Positions 53,201-64,000 of a stretch of 64,000 nt of DNA are shown in pieces. The stretch is taken from positions 12,465,818 to 12,529,817 of the forward strand of contig OZ037772.1 of NCBI GenBank assembly GCA_964035545.1, written 5' to 3'. The DNA comes from Bugula neritina. Its lineage: Eukaryota; Bryozoa; Gymnolaemata; Cheilostomatida; Bugulidae. Both the position numbers and the translations under genes were made by a program. Each line of letters begins with the position of its first letter. The first letter of the stretch is position 1. The notes beneath the pieces are model-generated. The model was not told where the DNA came from and did no database searches. It saw only the letters and a program-made list of their open reading frames with translations.

Positions 53201-56200
53201 TATACTCTGTGACCCATATATACTATATGTGACATATATACTCTGTGTGACATATATATTATACTCTGTGACATAGATTTATTGACAACGCTGTTCAAAT
53301 CATATTAACGAATCACCTGGTTGAAGAACTCCAGCAGACTCTCCGGTGCATGAGTCATAGCTGACGCTGCCGGTACGTACTCACACCTGTGACCTTGCTG
53401 AAAGAGGAGAGAGCATAGCCAGCGATCTTCTCCCTGCTCACTCTGGATGGCGCTGTACCCGTCACCAACCTGCAAGAAGCCGCAGTAAGCACTCAGGTAT
53501 ATAAATAGACTACACTACACCTCACCAGCCTTTCACATTTGGTATTAAGAGTTGTGTTTTCTATACGAAATCCCCTGGTTGCCCAACCTCTCTGCTGAAT
53601 GTTTTGATAATGTTGTGGTCCATAAGAGCTGAGGCTCTGAACATAGAGAAGGCACCGGGCGTACAGAGCACCACCCCCATAACTTTCTCAGCCGTCTTGT
53701 GTAGCCAGTGGGTTATGGCATACTCAAACCTCTAATACCAAACCATCACACCTGTAACATATTCACACACTTAAAGAGAAGACAACTTCAATCAGTATTG
53801 GAAAAAACTTGTAAATTTCAACTTGGTTCAAACAAGTGGACTACAATTAATTGTTTTGTTATAGACTGCACTGTTACTATATGTTACCTGATCCCATTGG
53901 ATGAATTCTACCACAAGCCACGCCCACATTGCTATCCTGCTGCAACTGTGTAACTAGCTGCTGGACGCTATCTGGCTCAAACTGTACATCACCGTCCACA
54001 GTGAGTATGAAAGTGCGATCTGCAGATAGTTTTGTTTTACTTGACGTCTTCCAAGAGAAATTCTCTCCGTAATCTTCAGGGTATTTAGATAGTAGCTTGT
54101 ATCCCAGTAGATAATACATGTACTGTATCTATAAATAGATAGTACATGTACTGTATCTAATAATAGATAATACATGTACTGTATCTAATAATAGATAATA
54201 CATGTACTGTATCTAATAATAGATAATACATGTACTGTATCCCAGTAGATAATGCATGTACTGTATCTATAAATAGATAAACAATGTAGGTGACACACAT
54301 ATCTAAAAATCAAAGCCAGGACTACAAAAATATGATGAGTTGTAATTTAACAAGACATGTTCAACTGATAACTAAATCATAGGATTTCTTTCTGATTAGA
54401 TTCTATATGCTAGTATATTTGACTTAAGCCAATGTTAACACAAAACACCAAAGATTAGATTAGATCTTAAAAATAGGACTGGAGTAACTTGAGCAACTTG
54501 AGCAACTTGAGCAACTTGAGTGACTTGAGTAACTTGAGTAACTTGAGTGACTTGAGTAACTTGAGTAACTTGAGAGACTTGAATGACTTGAGTAACTAGA
54601 GAGACTTGAGGGACTTGAGTAACTTGAGTAACTAGAGAGACTTGAGGGACATGATTAACTTGAGCAACTTGAGGGACTTGAGTAACTTGAGAGACTTGAG
54701 TGACTTGAGTGACTTGAGTAACTTGAGCGACTTAAACTGGCTCACCATGGACCACCTCTTCTTGTTTCTAACTCTCAGTTTATCTTTCAGATGAACTACC
54801 AGTATACTGCCTCCCGGGAGACGAAAGGTCAGCTGACCTCCATAAGGGGCGGGCAACTTCTCTGGCATCTCCATAATTTCTGAAACAACAAGAGTATGCG
54901 GAGCTTTTAGATCCATCAAGTCTTTAAAATTTTAATGTTTGGATGATGTGTTTAATCTTATCACTTTGAACATTGTTATAAATGTCCAGGACTGTGTTCA
55001 CAAGTATTCTAGAGGTTTTACTTGCAACAAATTTCTATTACAGGTGTCACAAAATAAATTGTATGCTATAAACTATATTTCTAGAGATGCTCTAGCAACA
55101 ACAAGGCACTATGAATATGTCTCTATCTTTAGAGTTGTACTATTTTTTTATTATATTATACTTCATAGTTGGTTTATATATCACTCAGGTCTGATATTTG
55201 CGTATTAATACAGGCAGCCAATGACTATTGTATCCTCACTAAAACACAATGATAATGTATTATTATACATCAACAGTAATAAAAGGTGAACTTAATGGTT
55301 ACTTTCTTTAGTACTAGAAAAAGCTGTTGCAGTTAAAGACTGGTAGAGTTCCATGTACTTGTTCATGTCTTCAGTTACATTAGTCAAAATGAGTGAATAA
55401 AAGGTGCCCAACTGAATTAATGTAAAATGTTGATAATAAAGTCTCAAACAACACTTTTCTGAGCTTTACTGTTGTCTGACCACACCAGCACTGTCTACAG
55501 CCCGACTGTAACTTACTTTTTAATTTTTTTTTATTCCGTAAGTAAGCATCGGAAATGCTCATGTCTCAAGACTATCACTGCTGGTTCTGTTCTTACTCTA
55601 TACAAGGATAGTTACTCAGTGATTGACTGGTAAACAATGCTAGCAACTAGAATGCCAATGTCATAATTGCATTACAATTTATAATAGTATTAAATAAAGA
55701 TATAATTTAACTTAATGAACTTCTTTGCTTTGGTCATCTTATTGCATGTCTTATTAAACTAGTTAAAATTGACGAGCTTTGATGTTTGTTGTTTTCTTTA
55801 TATTATATTATTGTGATTATTATATTATTATTTTATACCTTATTACACAGTATAAATATGCACACATAATCGCTTTCTCAGCATTACAGAGTCTGTCTTG
55901 ATTTTTAAAGATTACTAAAGCAATAAATAGTATATTTTCAATAGCTATCTTACAGTCGCAAGTGTTTTTAATTCAATTATTTGAAAATAAAAATAAGTAC
56001 CAACAAATTTACATTTAGGGTTTATCTCCCTTGGTACAGTGATCGCATTTTATAGAGAATCTTATTATAATAACACACAAGAACGAGAATGTTTTAATTT
56101 TAAATTTTAATATAATTGGTGAAGTTATTTAAAATAATGTATTACACTATATTTACTAATTCTACTGCATTATAGAATTTAAAATACCTTGCACACCGTT

Positions 56201-59200
56201 TACTAATCACTCACGATTTAACTAGTAGCGATGCGACATGAGTGTAGAGATAGAGTGTGTTAATAGCGCACAATTACATACACACCAATCGACTAGCGAA
56301 CCTTATTGTTGCTTAAAAGGTAAATATCGGACTAAGTTGTTCAGTCAACTTACTAATGCATCTGAGGTTATTTAGTAGAATCGTACCTAGTGTCGCAAGA
56401 CGCACCCTTGGCCTACGGTCCAGACAGTGTATGTCACTGCTGGTACTGTCATAATGTAAAGCAAGTAAATTACAATAGTCGCTGCCGACTAGAATGTATG
56501 GCATCGTCTCACTATTAGAAAATTGATACAAAAAGAGTTGCTTGCCCTTGTGAGAAAGCAATGCATACTTCTTGTTACAGGTGTATTCAACATTAGAATT
56601 AGGTGACCGAGTCCAGCTATTTGCGATTCTTGATAAAATAGACACCCAACACTGAATATATATTTTGAAAACCATCTGTGACAGTTTGACTCGAAATGCT
56701 CTGAATCAAAAACACGATCTCACTTGGCCCATACAGAACATGCTTCACTCACTAATTATGTGTAAACATAGAAATAGATCTTCAATGCAGTTATCAGCTG
56801 TAATCTACACTTCGCAATATAAAACTTCGGAAAAAGCGCTTTCTATGTTACTATTGAACTCACCAAATCAACTAAAGCGGTCTACAGTACAGATATTGCT
56901 GTAACTAAGAATATTTCTTCACAGGTGAAATCAAATATAATGTAATGATGCACAAAGCATAGTCTTTATGTTTCTAATAGATGTGCAAAAGCAATTATGT
57001 TGACATAATAATGTTGAGAATTTTTTCAAATTAAAGTTAAAATTGTATATTTTACAACTATACGGACAAAAAATTAAGCAAAATGTCTTGAAGTGTCATC
57101 TTGAAACACTCAATATTTTAAATTTTAGTTTTTAAATACACAAATGGATTTTTCTCTATATTGATGCTAAAATTCAATTTATTTATTTTGTAAACCTGAT
57201 GTTTTTACAACAGAAAAACAGTTTAGGAAAGAGTATTAAGTAAAATGCCTTTTTTCACAATAAAGAGATATGGAAGTTGGATTGTCTTATGCGACTATGT
57301 GTATTTCCAACTGAGAGAAAACAGTTAGGTTCTTCTGATACAGTTGTAAAAGTAGCCCAACGAAATTGACAATTTCACTGAGGTTGATTTACCAGTTCAC
57401 TTTTTTATCTCATATATTATTATAATGATAGCGTATTTGAAAAATTAGGATTTATCTCCCCATACGTCTATTTAAATTTTATTATCTTATGATATTTAAA
57501 AAATAAACATAATATACAGACACAAACAAAGTTTAAAACAATAAATAAACTTTAAAATTAAAATAATGTTTTAAAATGTAAATAATTTTATAAATACAGC
57601 GGTTTTGAAATTTACACACTTGAAATTATATTTTATTATTTTGACTAGTCATCTGTGAAAACGTAGAGTGTTCAGAGTGTGAAATTTTAGCACATGATTT
57701 CTGCAGCACAATTCTGCTGATGAACATCAGTGGCTGGAGCGAACCCCTGAGTTGTTCAGGGGTTCGCCCTAGCATCTGAGAGAATATGCAATGTCTGTGC
57801 CTACAAGCATTGACTAATGTGCTTGTTGCAGAATGCACTACAGGCAATTAAAGTGCAGTCGCATGCATTTCTCAAGTTAGGAAAACATGATTCCAAACTT
57901 GAAAATAATGCACGGCTGCACACAATCACCCTCAACAGGGTGCTGGTTGTAAAGCAATCGTGCATCTACGAATATATGCCTGTATTTCACTACACCGCCA
58001 AGAATTTCCAAGTTTAATTTGTGCCAGTCCCAACCTAAGCGGAGAGTTTCTGCATAACAATTTAAAATACCACAATCAATATAGCAGACCGAATTAATTT
58101 CAAAAATAATTTTGCCAGCTCCCTGAATTTTTTTATGGCCGATCCAGCAGGCTCATTTTTGTGGCTCAAAATTTGCTAAAATCAGGTGCAGAGTTGTGCC
58201 CTCGTGCAGGACAACTCTACAAAATGCTCTAAAATGGTCCAAAAATTCGCACAGAACTGCAAAAATATTACACAAAAGGCACTTTCTGCCATCCTAGGTG
58301 CAACAGGATGAACCCAGAAGCAGTAAAAACCTGCATAAAATGGAAAACCGGCATAAAATTTCAAAAAATTCGCATAAAATAGCTTTTCGACTATCCAGGC
58401 ATCAGGATGAGCCCTAAAATGAATTGGAATCAGTGAAATCGACCAATAAAACTGTAAAAATACTAAAATTGTGCAAAATCGTATTTTGTAGGGCTGAAAA
58501 AAATTTCTAGATCAGACATTTTAATTCCCGCACTACAGCAGTGGTGGTTTCAATTTGGTGTGCCAAATCTCATTTTTTAGTATTTCACTGATTCCAACTC
58601 ATTTTAGGGCTCATCCTGATGCCCGGATGGTCAAAAAGCTATTTTATGCGAATTTTTATGCCGGTTTTCCATTTTATGCAGGTTTTTACTGCTTTAGGGT
58701 TCATCTTGTTGCACTAGGATGGCAGAAAGTGCCATTTTGTGTAATTTTTTTGCAGTTCTGTGCGAATTTTTGGACCATTTTAGAGCATTTTGTAGAGTTG
58801 TCCTGCACGAGGGCACAACTCTGCACCTGATTTTAGCAAATTTTGAGCCACAAAAATGAGCCTGCTGGATCGATCGGCCAGAAAAAAATTTCAGGGAGCT
58901 GGCAAAATTATTTTTGAAAATAATTCAGTTCGCTATATTGATAGTGATATTATAAATTGTTATGCAGGAACTTTCCGCTTAGGTTGGGACTGGCGCCTGT
59001 TAGACTTGGGAATTATTGGCGGTGCAGTGTAATACAGGCATATATTCGTAGTTGCAGGATTGCTTTACAACCAGCAACCTTGTTGAAGGTGATCGAGAGC
59101 AGCCACCTATTATTATCAAGTTTGGAATTATGTTCTCCAAACTTGAGAAAATGCATGCGACTGCACTCTAACTGCCTGTAGAGCATTCTGCAACAAGCGC

Positions 59201-62200
59201 ATTAGTCAACGCTTGTAGGCACAACCTACCATAGCGCCTCAGTTGCCAGAGCGAACCCCTGACCAACTCAGGGGTTCGCTCTGGCAGTTGAGGCACATCA
59301 GCTGAGTTGTGCTGCAAAAATAATGTGCTGAAATTAACACATCCTGAACTCTCTTCGTTTTTCACAGATGACTAGTCAAAATAATAAAATATAATTTCAA
59401 GTGTGTAAATTTCAAAACCACTGTATTTATAAAATAATTTACATTTTAAAACATTATTTAAATTTTAAAGTTTATTTATTGTTTTAAACTTTGTTTGTGT
59501 CTGTATATTATGTTCATTTTTTTAAATATCATAAGATAATAAAATTTAAATAGATGTATGGGGAGATAAATCCTAATTTTCAAATATGCAATCATTATAA
59601 TAATATATGAGATAAAAAGTGAGCTGGTAAATCAACCTCAGTGAAATTGTCAATTTCGTTGGGCTACTTTCAGATCTGTGAGCTGTATGAGAAGAACCCA
59701 AGTGTTTTTTCTCAGCTAGAAATACACATAGTCGCATAAGACAATCCAACTTCTATATCTGTTCTTTTTAAATAATAAAACATACATCTAATATTTCTGC
59801 TAACTGCGTTCCCCAGAGTGACTATAAAACAAATAATATGGAGAGAATCTTGTCTATATTCGAAAGCAAAAAAGGACATCTACTCAGTCCTTATATTTCC
59901 TCAGATTTAAAAAAGAAAGAACTATCACATACTCTGTCTTCATTATTGGAAAATACATCATCTCAAACTTTGAATAAAATTTCAGCATTATTATAGCAAA
60001 ATAATAGCTTATGTTCATCTAATAAAAACTGAAATAAAACCCTCTTTATGCATCATTATAATATAATTATTATCCGGTCACCTGTACAGGACTACAACGG
60101 CATAGATGTGAAATAATATAATTATTATATTTGATTATAAGTGTTAGATGTATGGGATTGCTTTCTTAGTTCCGGTGTTAGCAGCAATGTTTGTGCTGTA
60201 TATGAAAAAGATCATTCACGTAGGCTTTATTAATTTTCTGACCTGAATAATACCACAAAGGTAAGTTTAATAAGTTTTATACTGTGAAGTGCAGGTGATG
60301 TAGCGAGTTCTGTTCCGTACTTAGAGGCAAATAAGAACATATTGACTTGATTTTGATGCGAGTTTATGTTATACGAATATTACTGGATGGGTGTTTCTGA
60401 CTAAAACCTTCCTTCAACTGAAATCGGCAATAATGTTATATTCCACCTCAAGTTACCTTATGTGAGATCACGTTTCCTATTAAGGTCTGTGCCACATTCC
60501 AAGTGAAACTACCACATATAATTTTCGAAATACATCGGCCCACATAAAATTGATGCTTTTATTTACATTAACTTTTTATCAATAGTGAAAAGTAATATTG
60601 CTAGATTTGGTGTCATAAGATAGTCAAAGTGGGTCTCCCTAGAAAGATAACTTCATACCAAATTTAATGGCAGACCAAGCTACCATGAATGGCACCAATC
60701 ATATATATTTGAAACAAGCGCAATTGATTTCTTATTAATTCACACTACGACAGTACCAGAAGTGTTATACACTGTCCGGACCGTAGGCCAAGGGTGCGTC
60801 TTGCGACACCAAGTACGATTCTAATAGATAACCTCAGCTGCATTAGTAAGTTGACTGAACAACTTAGTCTGATATTTACCTTTTATGCAAATGGATTAAA
60901 GTTCGCCAGTGAAATCGTGTGAATTTAACTGTGCGCTGTTAACACACTTTGTCTTGTCACTGACGTCGCATCGATACTACTCAAATCGTAATGAATAACA
61001 AAAAGGTGTGTAGAAACACAAATCACTTTTTATTCAAGTTAAAGCTGCAGTACTGAGTTATTATTTTTTTAAATAAATTTCCTAGAATTAAATTGCAGTT
61101 TTGTTAAATTTTGACCAATTCACATACTATATAAGCTTTACAATAAGTCTTTGTATAATACAGGGGAGACAAACCCAAAATTTACAAATTTCAGTCCTTT
61201 ATATGCAAGTTCAATTGAATAAGTAACAATACTGTAACTGCAGAGAATCATCAACTGCTGTAATAACCCAGCCATCAGATCGGGGAATTTAATGCTACTA
61301 TAATGATAAAGTATTAATATATAACCAGTTTAAAGTAATTGATTAGTGACAATATGGCCGCGGTAATGAACAGAAATAAATGGCTGCTAGTATCTTAATG
61401 AACAGCATATCTGCAGGGATGATTTGGGGACATAATTGATAGCAGCTGGTCAATAGGCAGTTGAGCTGCTTGCAACTGGAAGCAACTGTGCAAAAATAAA
61501 ATTAATTTTGTTGAAATGTTGGATTGTTGGATGTGAACATACGGAGAGGCATGATTTATGACACTTATATTTTTATTTTTTCCAAGTGTTAATTTTTTTT
61601 ACTAGTTTTTGCTATAATTCAATGCAGAAAAAACTTTATTCATTAAACAGAATTAAATTATTAAAATTTTTGAAACTTTTTATTAAGTTAATAATTATAT
61701 GCTTATATTTTGAAATTACAATATTGTTGTAAAAACAAGTCATGGGAGACAACCCCCAAATCAAAAGTGTTTAATATATTTCCAACTTTTCTGCATTGCC
61801 CAATACTGCAAAACTGTCATGTAAACTAACATAATTTTAACTTTCATTACGCAATAATAGTGTAGAGCTGCTGCATATAATGTTGAATATCTTGGTATCC
61901 AATGTAGTGATACATACATGTAGTGATACATGTATCACTACATGTATCACTACATGTAGTGATACATGTTATATCACTACATATTTCACTACATTATACC
62001 AGAGTCCACAAGAACAACAACAATACTAGCAAAGACAGATTTGTACATTTTGCTGACCATAGCAGATCCTAGAGATGAAGTTTATTGAAAAAATGAGATT
62101 CATAATTTGAAATAGCGTCCCTTTTTATACTATTATGATGTAACACTGACAAGCACTTGCTCATACAACTTGTTATACATGTCACCAAGCATACTATAAC

Positions 62201-64000
62201 ATGGATTATATTAAAACTAGACTCACCTGTCCCTTCACTCGCACTATATAAGGAAGCAGTTGTCTTCTCCAGAATTTCTAAGAATTCCGTCACAAATTTA
62301 TTCACAGTTCTGTCTCCGTTTTCACTCCATTCCATGGCATCATCGAACATAATGTGAGTTTCATATTCAAAGAAATCTGGGTCAGTGATGTGATTGGTTG
62401 AGGTAGAAAGTAGGTCAATAGTTTGCTGCTTAGCGCACTGATACTCGTCCAGTCTGAGGATTGCAAACAAAATCATATTTTATCACTTTGATTTTCAGGC
62501 TTCTACATAATGGTCTAAGTTATTTCTTTATTTTCTAAGAAAATTTAGCAGCTATTTCTCATTATTTATATATTACTGTTATTATTTATTTATTACTGTT
62601 ATTATTTATTAATTATTTCTTATTATTTATTTATTACTCATTATTTATTGATGATAAAACTCACTTCAAAACAGAAGCTAGAAACTGTTTCATTTCTTCT
62701 TCGTTTTCGTGCCAAAGAGTTGCACAGAGATACACTTTTGGAGTTACCATCTCTCCTTCACCCAGTTCACTAGTATTCCCACAGTGGGAAGGGAGTGCAG
62801 ACGTGTTGCATGACCTTTGAGAGTTGTCTGCTCTAAAGCTCAATGAGGAATACACATAGCTGTGAGCTGTCCACACATGAAAGTTACTGTAAGAAGAAAT
62901 AGAGGTCATAATTAGCTCAGGGAGCTCTGTTGTCTGCATTGAGCTCTTCAGCCTTACTCAACATGTGTTAGCACTTGCCACTCAGTGTAGAGGTCATGAA
63001 AGTCTAATGTTACTAAGTACTGTAAATCCTATTCAATGAATTATATCCAAAATTATTTTATAATACAACATTTTTAACTAATATTTTCTGTCACACCTTA
63101 GTATTTTAATTATTGCTAGAAACATGAGATTTAATTGGTTGAGCTGAACAAAGACAGGTGTGAGTTTCAGCTTCTCTAGTGACACAGGCACAAAACCTTG
63201 CCCTGAAAATAATATTCTTATAAACTATCCACTAAAATAACTTTAGTAGCAAAAAAGAATGGCTTAAACAGTCTCATTATAAGTTTTCAGGGAAACTGGA
63301 ACTATATAACAACTATTGTCTTTGTCAACTTGGAAAACTTGAAAAAAAAACATAAAACCTATCAACCGATCACTAAATAATTGTTAAAACTCTGACCTGA
63401 AACTGTCATGGCTGACATCCATATGTGTCAAGGTCACGTGCGACCAAAACCAGCAGAGTAAGAATATGACGAGGCTAATGCCTAGAGGAAGTCCTTCACC
63501 CAAAGAGATGCTGAAGTGACATTGAGTGTCGCTAGTCAAGGACAAACAGAGGTCAGACTTGTAAACTAGTGAGAGAAGCTGAGCAGCTACAAAGGTGAAG
63601 GTCGGGGTCAAAGTTACGGCAGCAAGTGTAACCTACAAGGAAAAGAAAACACAGAAGTTATGCATCAATTTATTTTCCTTTGCCAAAAAAGTTAAAATCC
63701 AGTCAACATAATTCAAGGCTGTTTAAGTATAATATGCTAGCAAACAAGCTGCTATAACATGATAACTCAGGTTTAAAAGTCAAGTCCTAATAACTTGAGT
63801 CTAAATGTTAAGTTTTAATAACTCAAGTTCGAAGATAAAGTCCTAGTGTGAAATATTTATACTTTATTCCCAACAAACAAATAAAATTGTTTGAATAAAG
63901 ACACAACTTACTTTATTGAGTTTGCACAGATTTGTAATATAAACTATGAGGCAAAGTAGGGGTGGTGCTGCACACAAAACAACAGCAGATATCCAAATGT
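50270..64000 (-). CDS. chitin synthase (5' end beyond the window), with an in-frame TAG
   Basis: Family 2 membrane glycosyltransferase that polymerises UDP-GlcNAc to chitin. Exons in transcript order: 63912-beyond 64000, 63397-63632, 63097-63202, 62665-?62890, 62227-62453, 54746-54879, 53888-54122, 53588-53751, 53317-53469, 52872-53054, 52501-52717, 52135-52397, 51617-51857, 51040-51231, 50270-50478. The motifs are clear: VYLCATLWHE, YGGQLTFRLPGG, RWSMYMYYLLGYKL, the DGD site (LTVDGDVQFEP), CGRIHPMGSG, EDRWL, QRRRW, then several membrane helices, NVISWGTRE and a final helix pair. The C terminus has four VCPNSKG-type repeats. Oddity: the exon 53588-53751, fixed by phase, reads MVWY-stop-RFEYA, with TAG (53732-53734) where the family has Gln. 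The junction of 63397 with 63202 is also one base out of phase with the obvious donor. It may be a pseudogene or null allele, or the assembly may be wrong. Confidence 0.88.
53055..53280. repeat. tandem repeat at the acceptor of the QRRRW exon
   Basis: GACATATATACTCTGTGTGA-type units fill the intron up to the acceptor at 53055. On the transcribed strand each unit has CACACAGAG, resembling the real ACAG/AG junction. Confidence 0.88.
53732..53734 (-). other. in-frame TAG at the conserved WYQ(K/R)FEYA motif of chitin synthase
   Basis: The minus strand reads TGG TAT TAG AGG TTT GAG TAT GCC. The upstream exon ends in phase 1 (GGA TCA G) and this exon begins GT, so GGT GTG ATG GTT TGG TAT TAG is the only frame that matches the family. 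The alternative acceptor just after TAG would shift the frame and give TGA. Confidence 0.8.
54106..54290. repeat. ~28-bp tandem repeat carrying a chitin synthase splice acceptor and exon start
   Basis: On the minus strand TAGATACAG then TACATGTATTATCTA occurs about five times. The last copy is the real acceptor and the first 15 bases of the exon that encodes YMYYLLGYKL. Confidence 0.9.
54480..54735. repeat. 10-11 bp minisatellite (AACTTGAGTG) in chitin synthase intron
   Basis: About twenty-three degenerate copies lie directly after the donor of the exon 54746-54879. Confidence 0.9.
57735..57775. repeat. hairpin inside the left foldback arm
   Basis: CGAACCCCTGA, loop GTTGT, TCAGGGGTTCG: an 11-bp perfect stem with an imperfect extension. 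Confidence 0.8.
59240..59300. repeat. long hairpin inside the right foldback arm
   Basis: TGCCAGAGCGAACCCCTGA, loop CCAAC, then the full complement: a 19-bp perfect stem that extends with wobble pairs to about 27 bp. It is longer than its counterpart in the left arm. Confidence 0.85.
61905..61985. repeat. nested palindromes of GTAGTGATACAT
   Basis: TGTAGTGATACATGTATCAC and neighbouring inverted copies form several overlapping perfect palindromes able to extrude a cruciform. Confidence 0.8.

Larger units (their letters stand above)
56010..61190. mobile_element. ~5-kb foldback element in a chitin synthase intron
   Basis: Two inverted arms meet at about 58480-58560. Inner parts match closely: 57380-58470 pairs with 58560-59650, including the string GAGCGAACCCCTGA on both sides. 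Outer parts match again: 56220-56450 pairs with 60745-60990, including CGCAAGACGCACCCTTGGCC. Between them the right arm is longer and unrelated over roughly 59780-60740. The outermost ends (56014-56033 and 61163-61178) are the TCTCCC-type string in opposite directions. There is no convincing transposase. It lies in the 7.3-kb intron between 54879 and 62227. Confidence 0.85.

Noticed and set aside
53732-53734. Alternative genetic code with TAG read as Gln
   Set aside because: The mucin-like gene and the 6-1142 gene end in TAG, and no other internal TAG was found in the gene models here.
56313-56675. Minus-strand 120-codon frame with LVGSDY and RPRVRLATLG strings, faintly like a BEL/Pao retroelement polyprotein between protease and reverse transcriptase
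   Set aside because: Too short and too weak. No catalytic motifs or flanking retroelement domains were seen, and the partner region at 60745-60990 is only an inverted copy of its end.

Overview
The window looks like nuclear DNA from a metazoan, most likely an AT-rich invertebrate. Its genes have many small GT-AG introns, AATAAA poly(A) signals and animal-type products: an alpha-tubulin with an intron just after the start codon, a RABGAP1 orthologue, an SEA/EGF/sushi membrane mucin and a metazoan chitin synthase. A short recurring string of the form AGTT(A/G)TCTCCC reminds me of motifs common in molluscan DNA, so a spiralian or mollusc is my best guess. This is inference only.

Layout. 6-1142 (+) is an intronless gene of unknown function, possibly cut by the window edge. 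2450-8839 (-) is a divergent alpha-tubulin in 11 exons whose C-terminal tail is basic instead of acidic. 8840-12004 is intergenic, with a MITE-like element at 11346-11743. 12005-28026 (+) is a complete RABGAP1 in 22 coding exons (1084 residues). 28.6-37.1 kb is AT-rich and holds a diverged, roughly 600 bp repeat family with recurring hairpins. A second intronless gene (34587-36389, -) lies inside it and appears paralogous to the first. 37996-41290 (+) is a small transmembrane protein with a tyrosine-motif tail, resembling an adaptor. It converges on 42189-49511 (-), a mucin-like receptor with an SEA domain. 50270 to the window end (-) is a chitin synthase cut at its 5' end by the window. One long intron of it (54880-62226) contains a foldback element of about 5 kb.

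Two themes recur. First, most introns carry minisatellites, and many of these abut or span a splice site, so the true donor or acceptor is followed or preceded by a ladder of copies of itself. Second, several genes depart from their families: the alpha-tubulin has an Arg/Ser-rich tail and lacks the K40 acetylation site, the chitin synthase has an in-frame TAG at a highly conserved Gln in its catalytic domain, and the mucin has a furin-type site in its SEA loop.

Exon boundaries were worked out by hand from splice signals, reading phase and family similarity. For the tubulin, RABGAP1, adaptor and mucin genes the exon lengths sum to a whole number of codons. Functions of the two intronless genes are not recognised with confidence.
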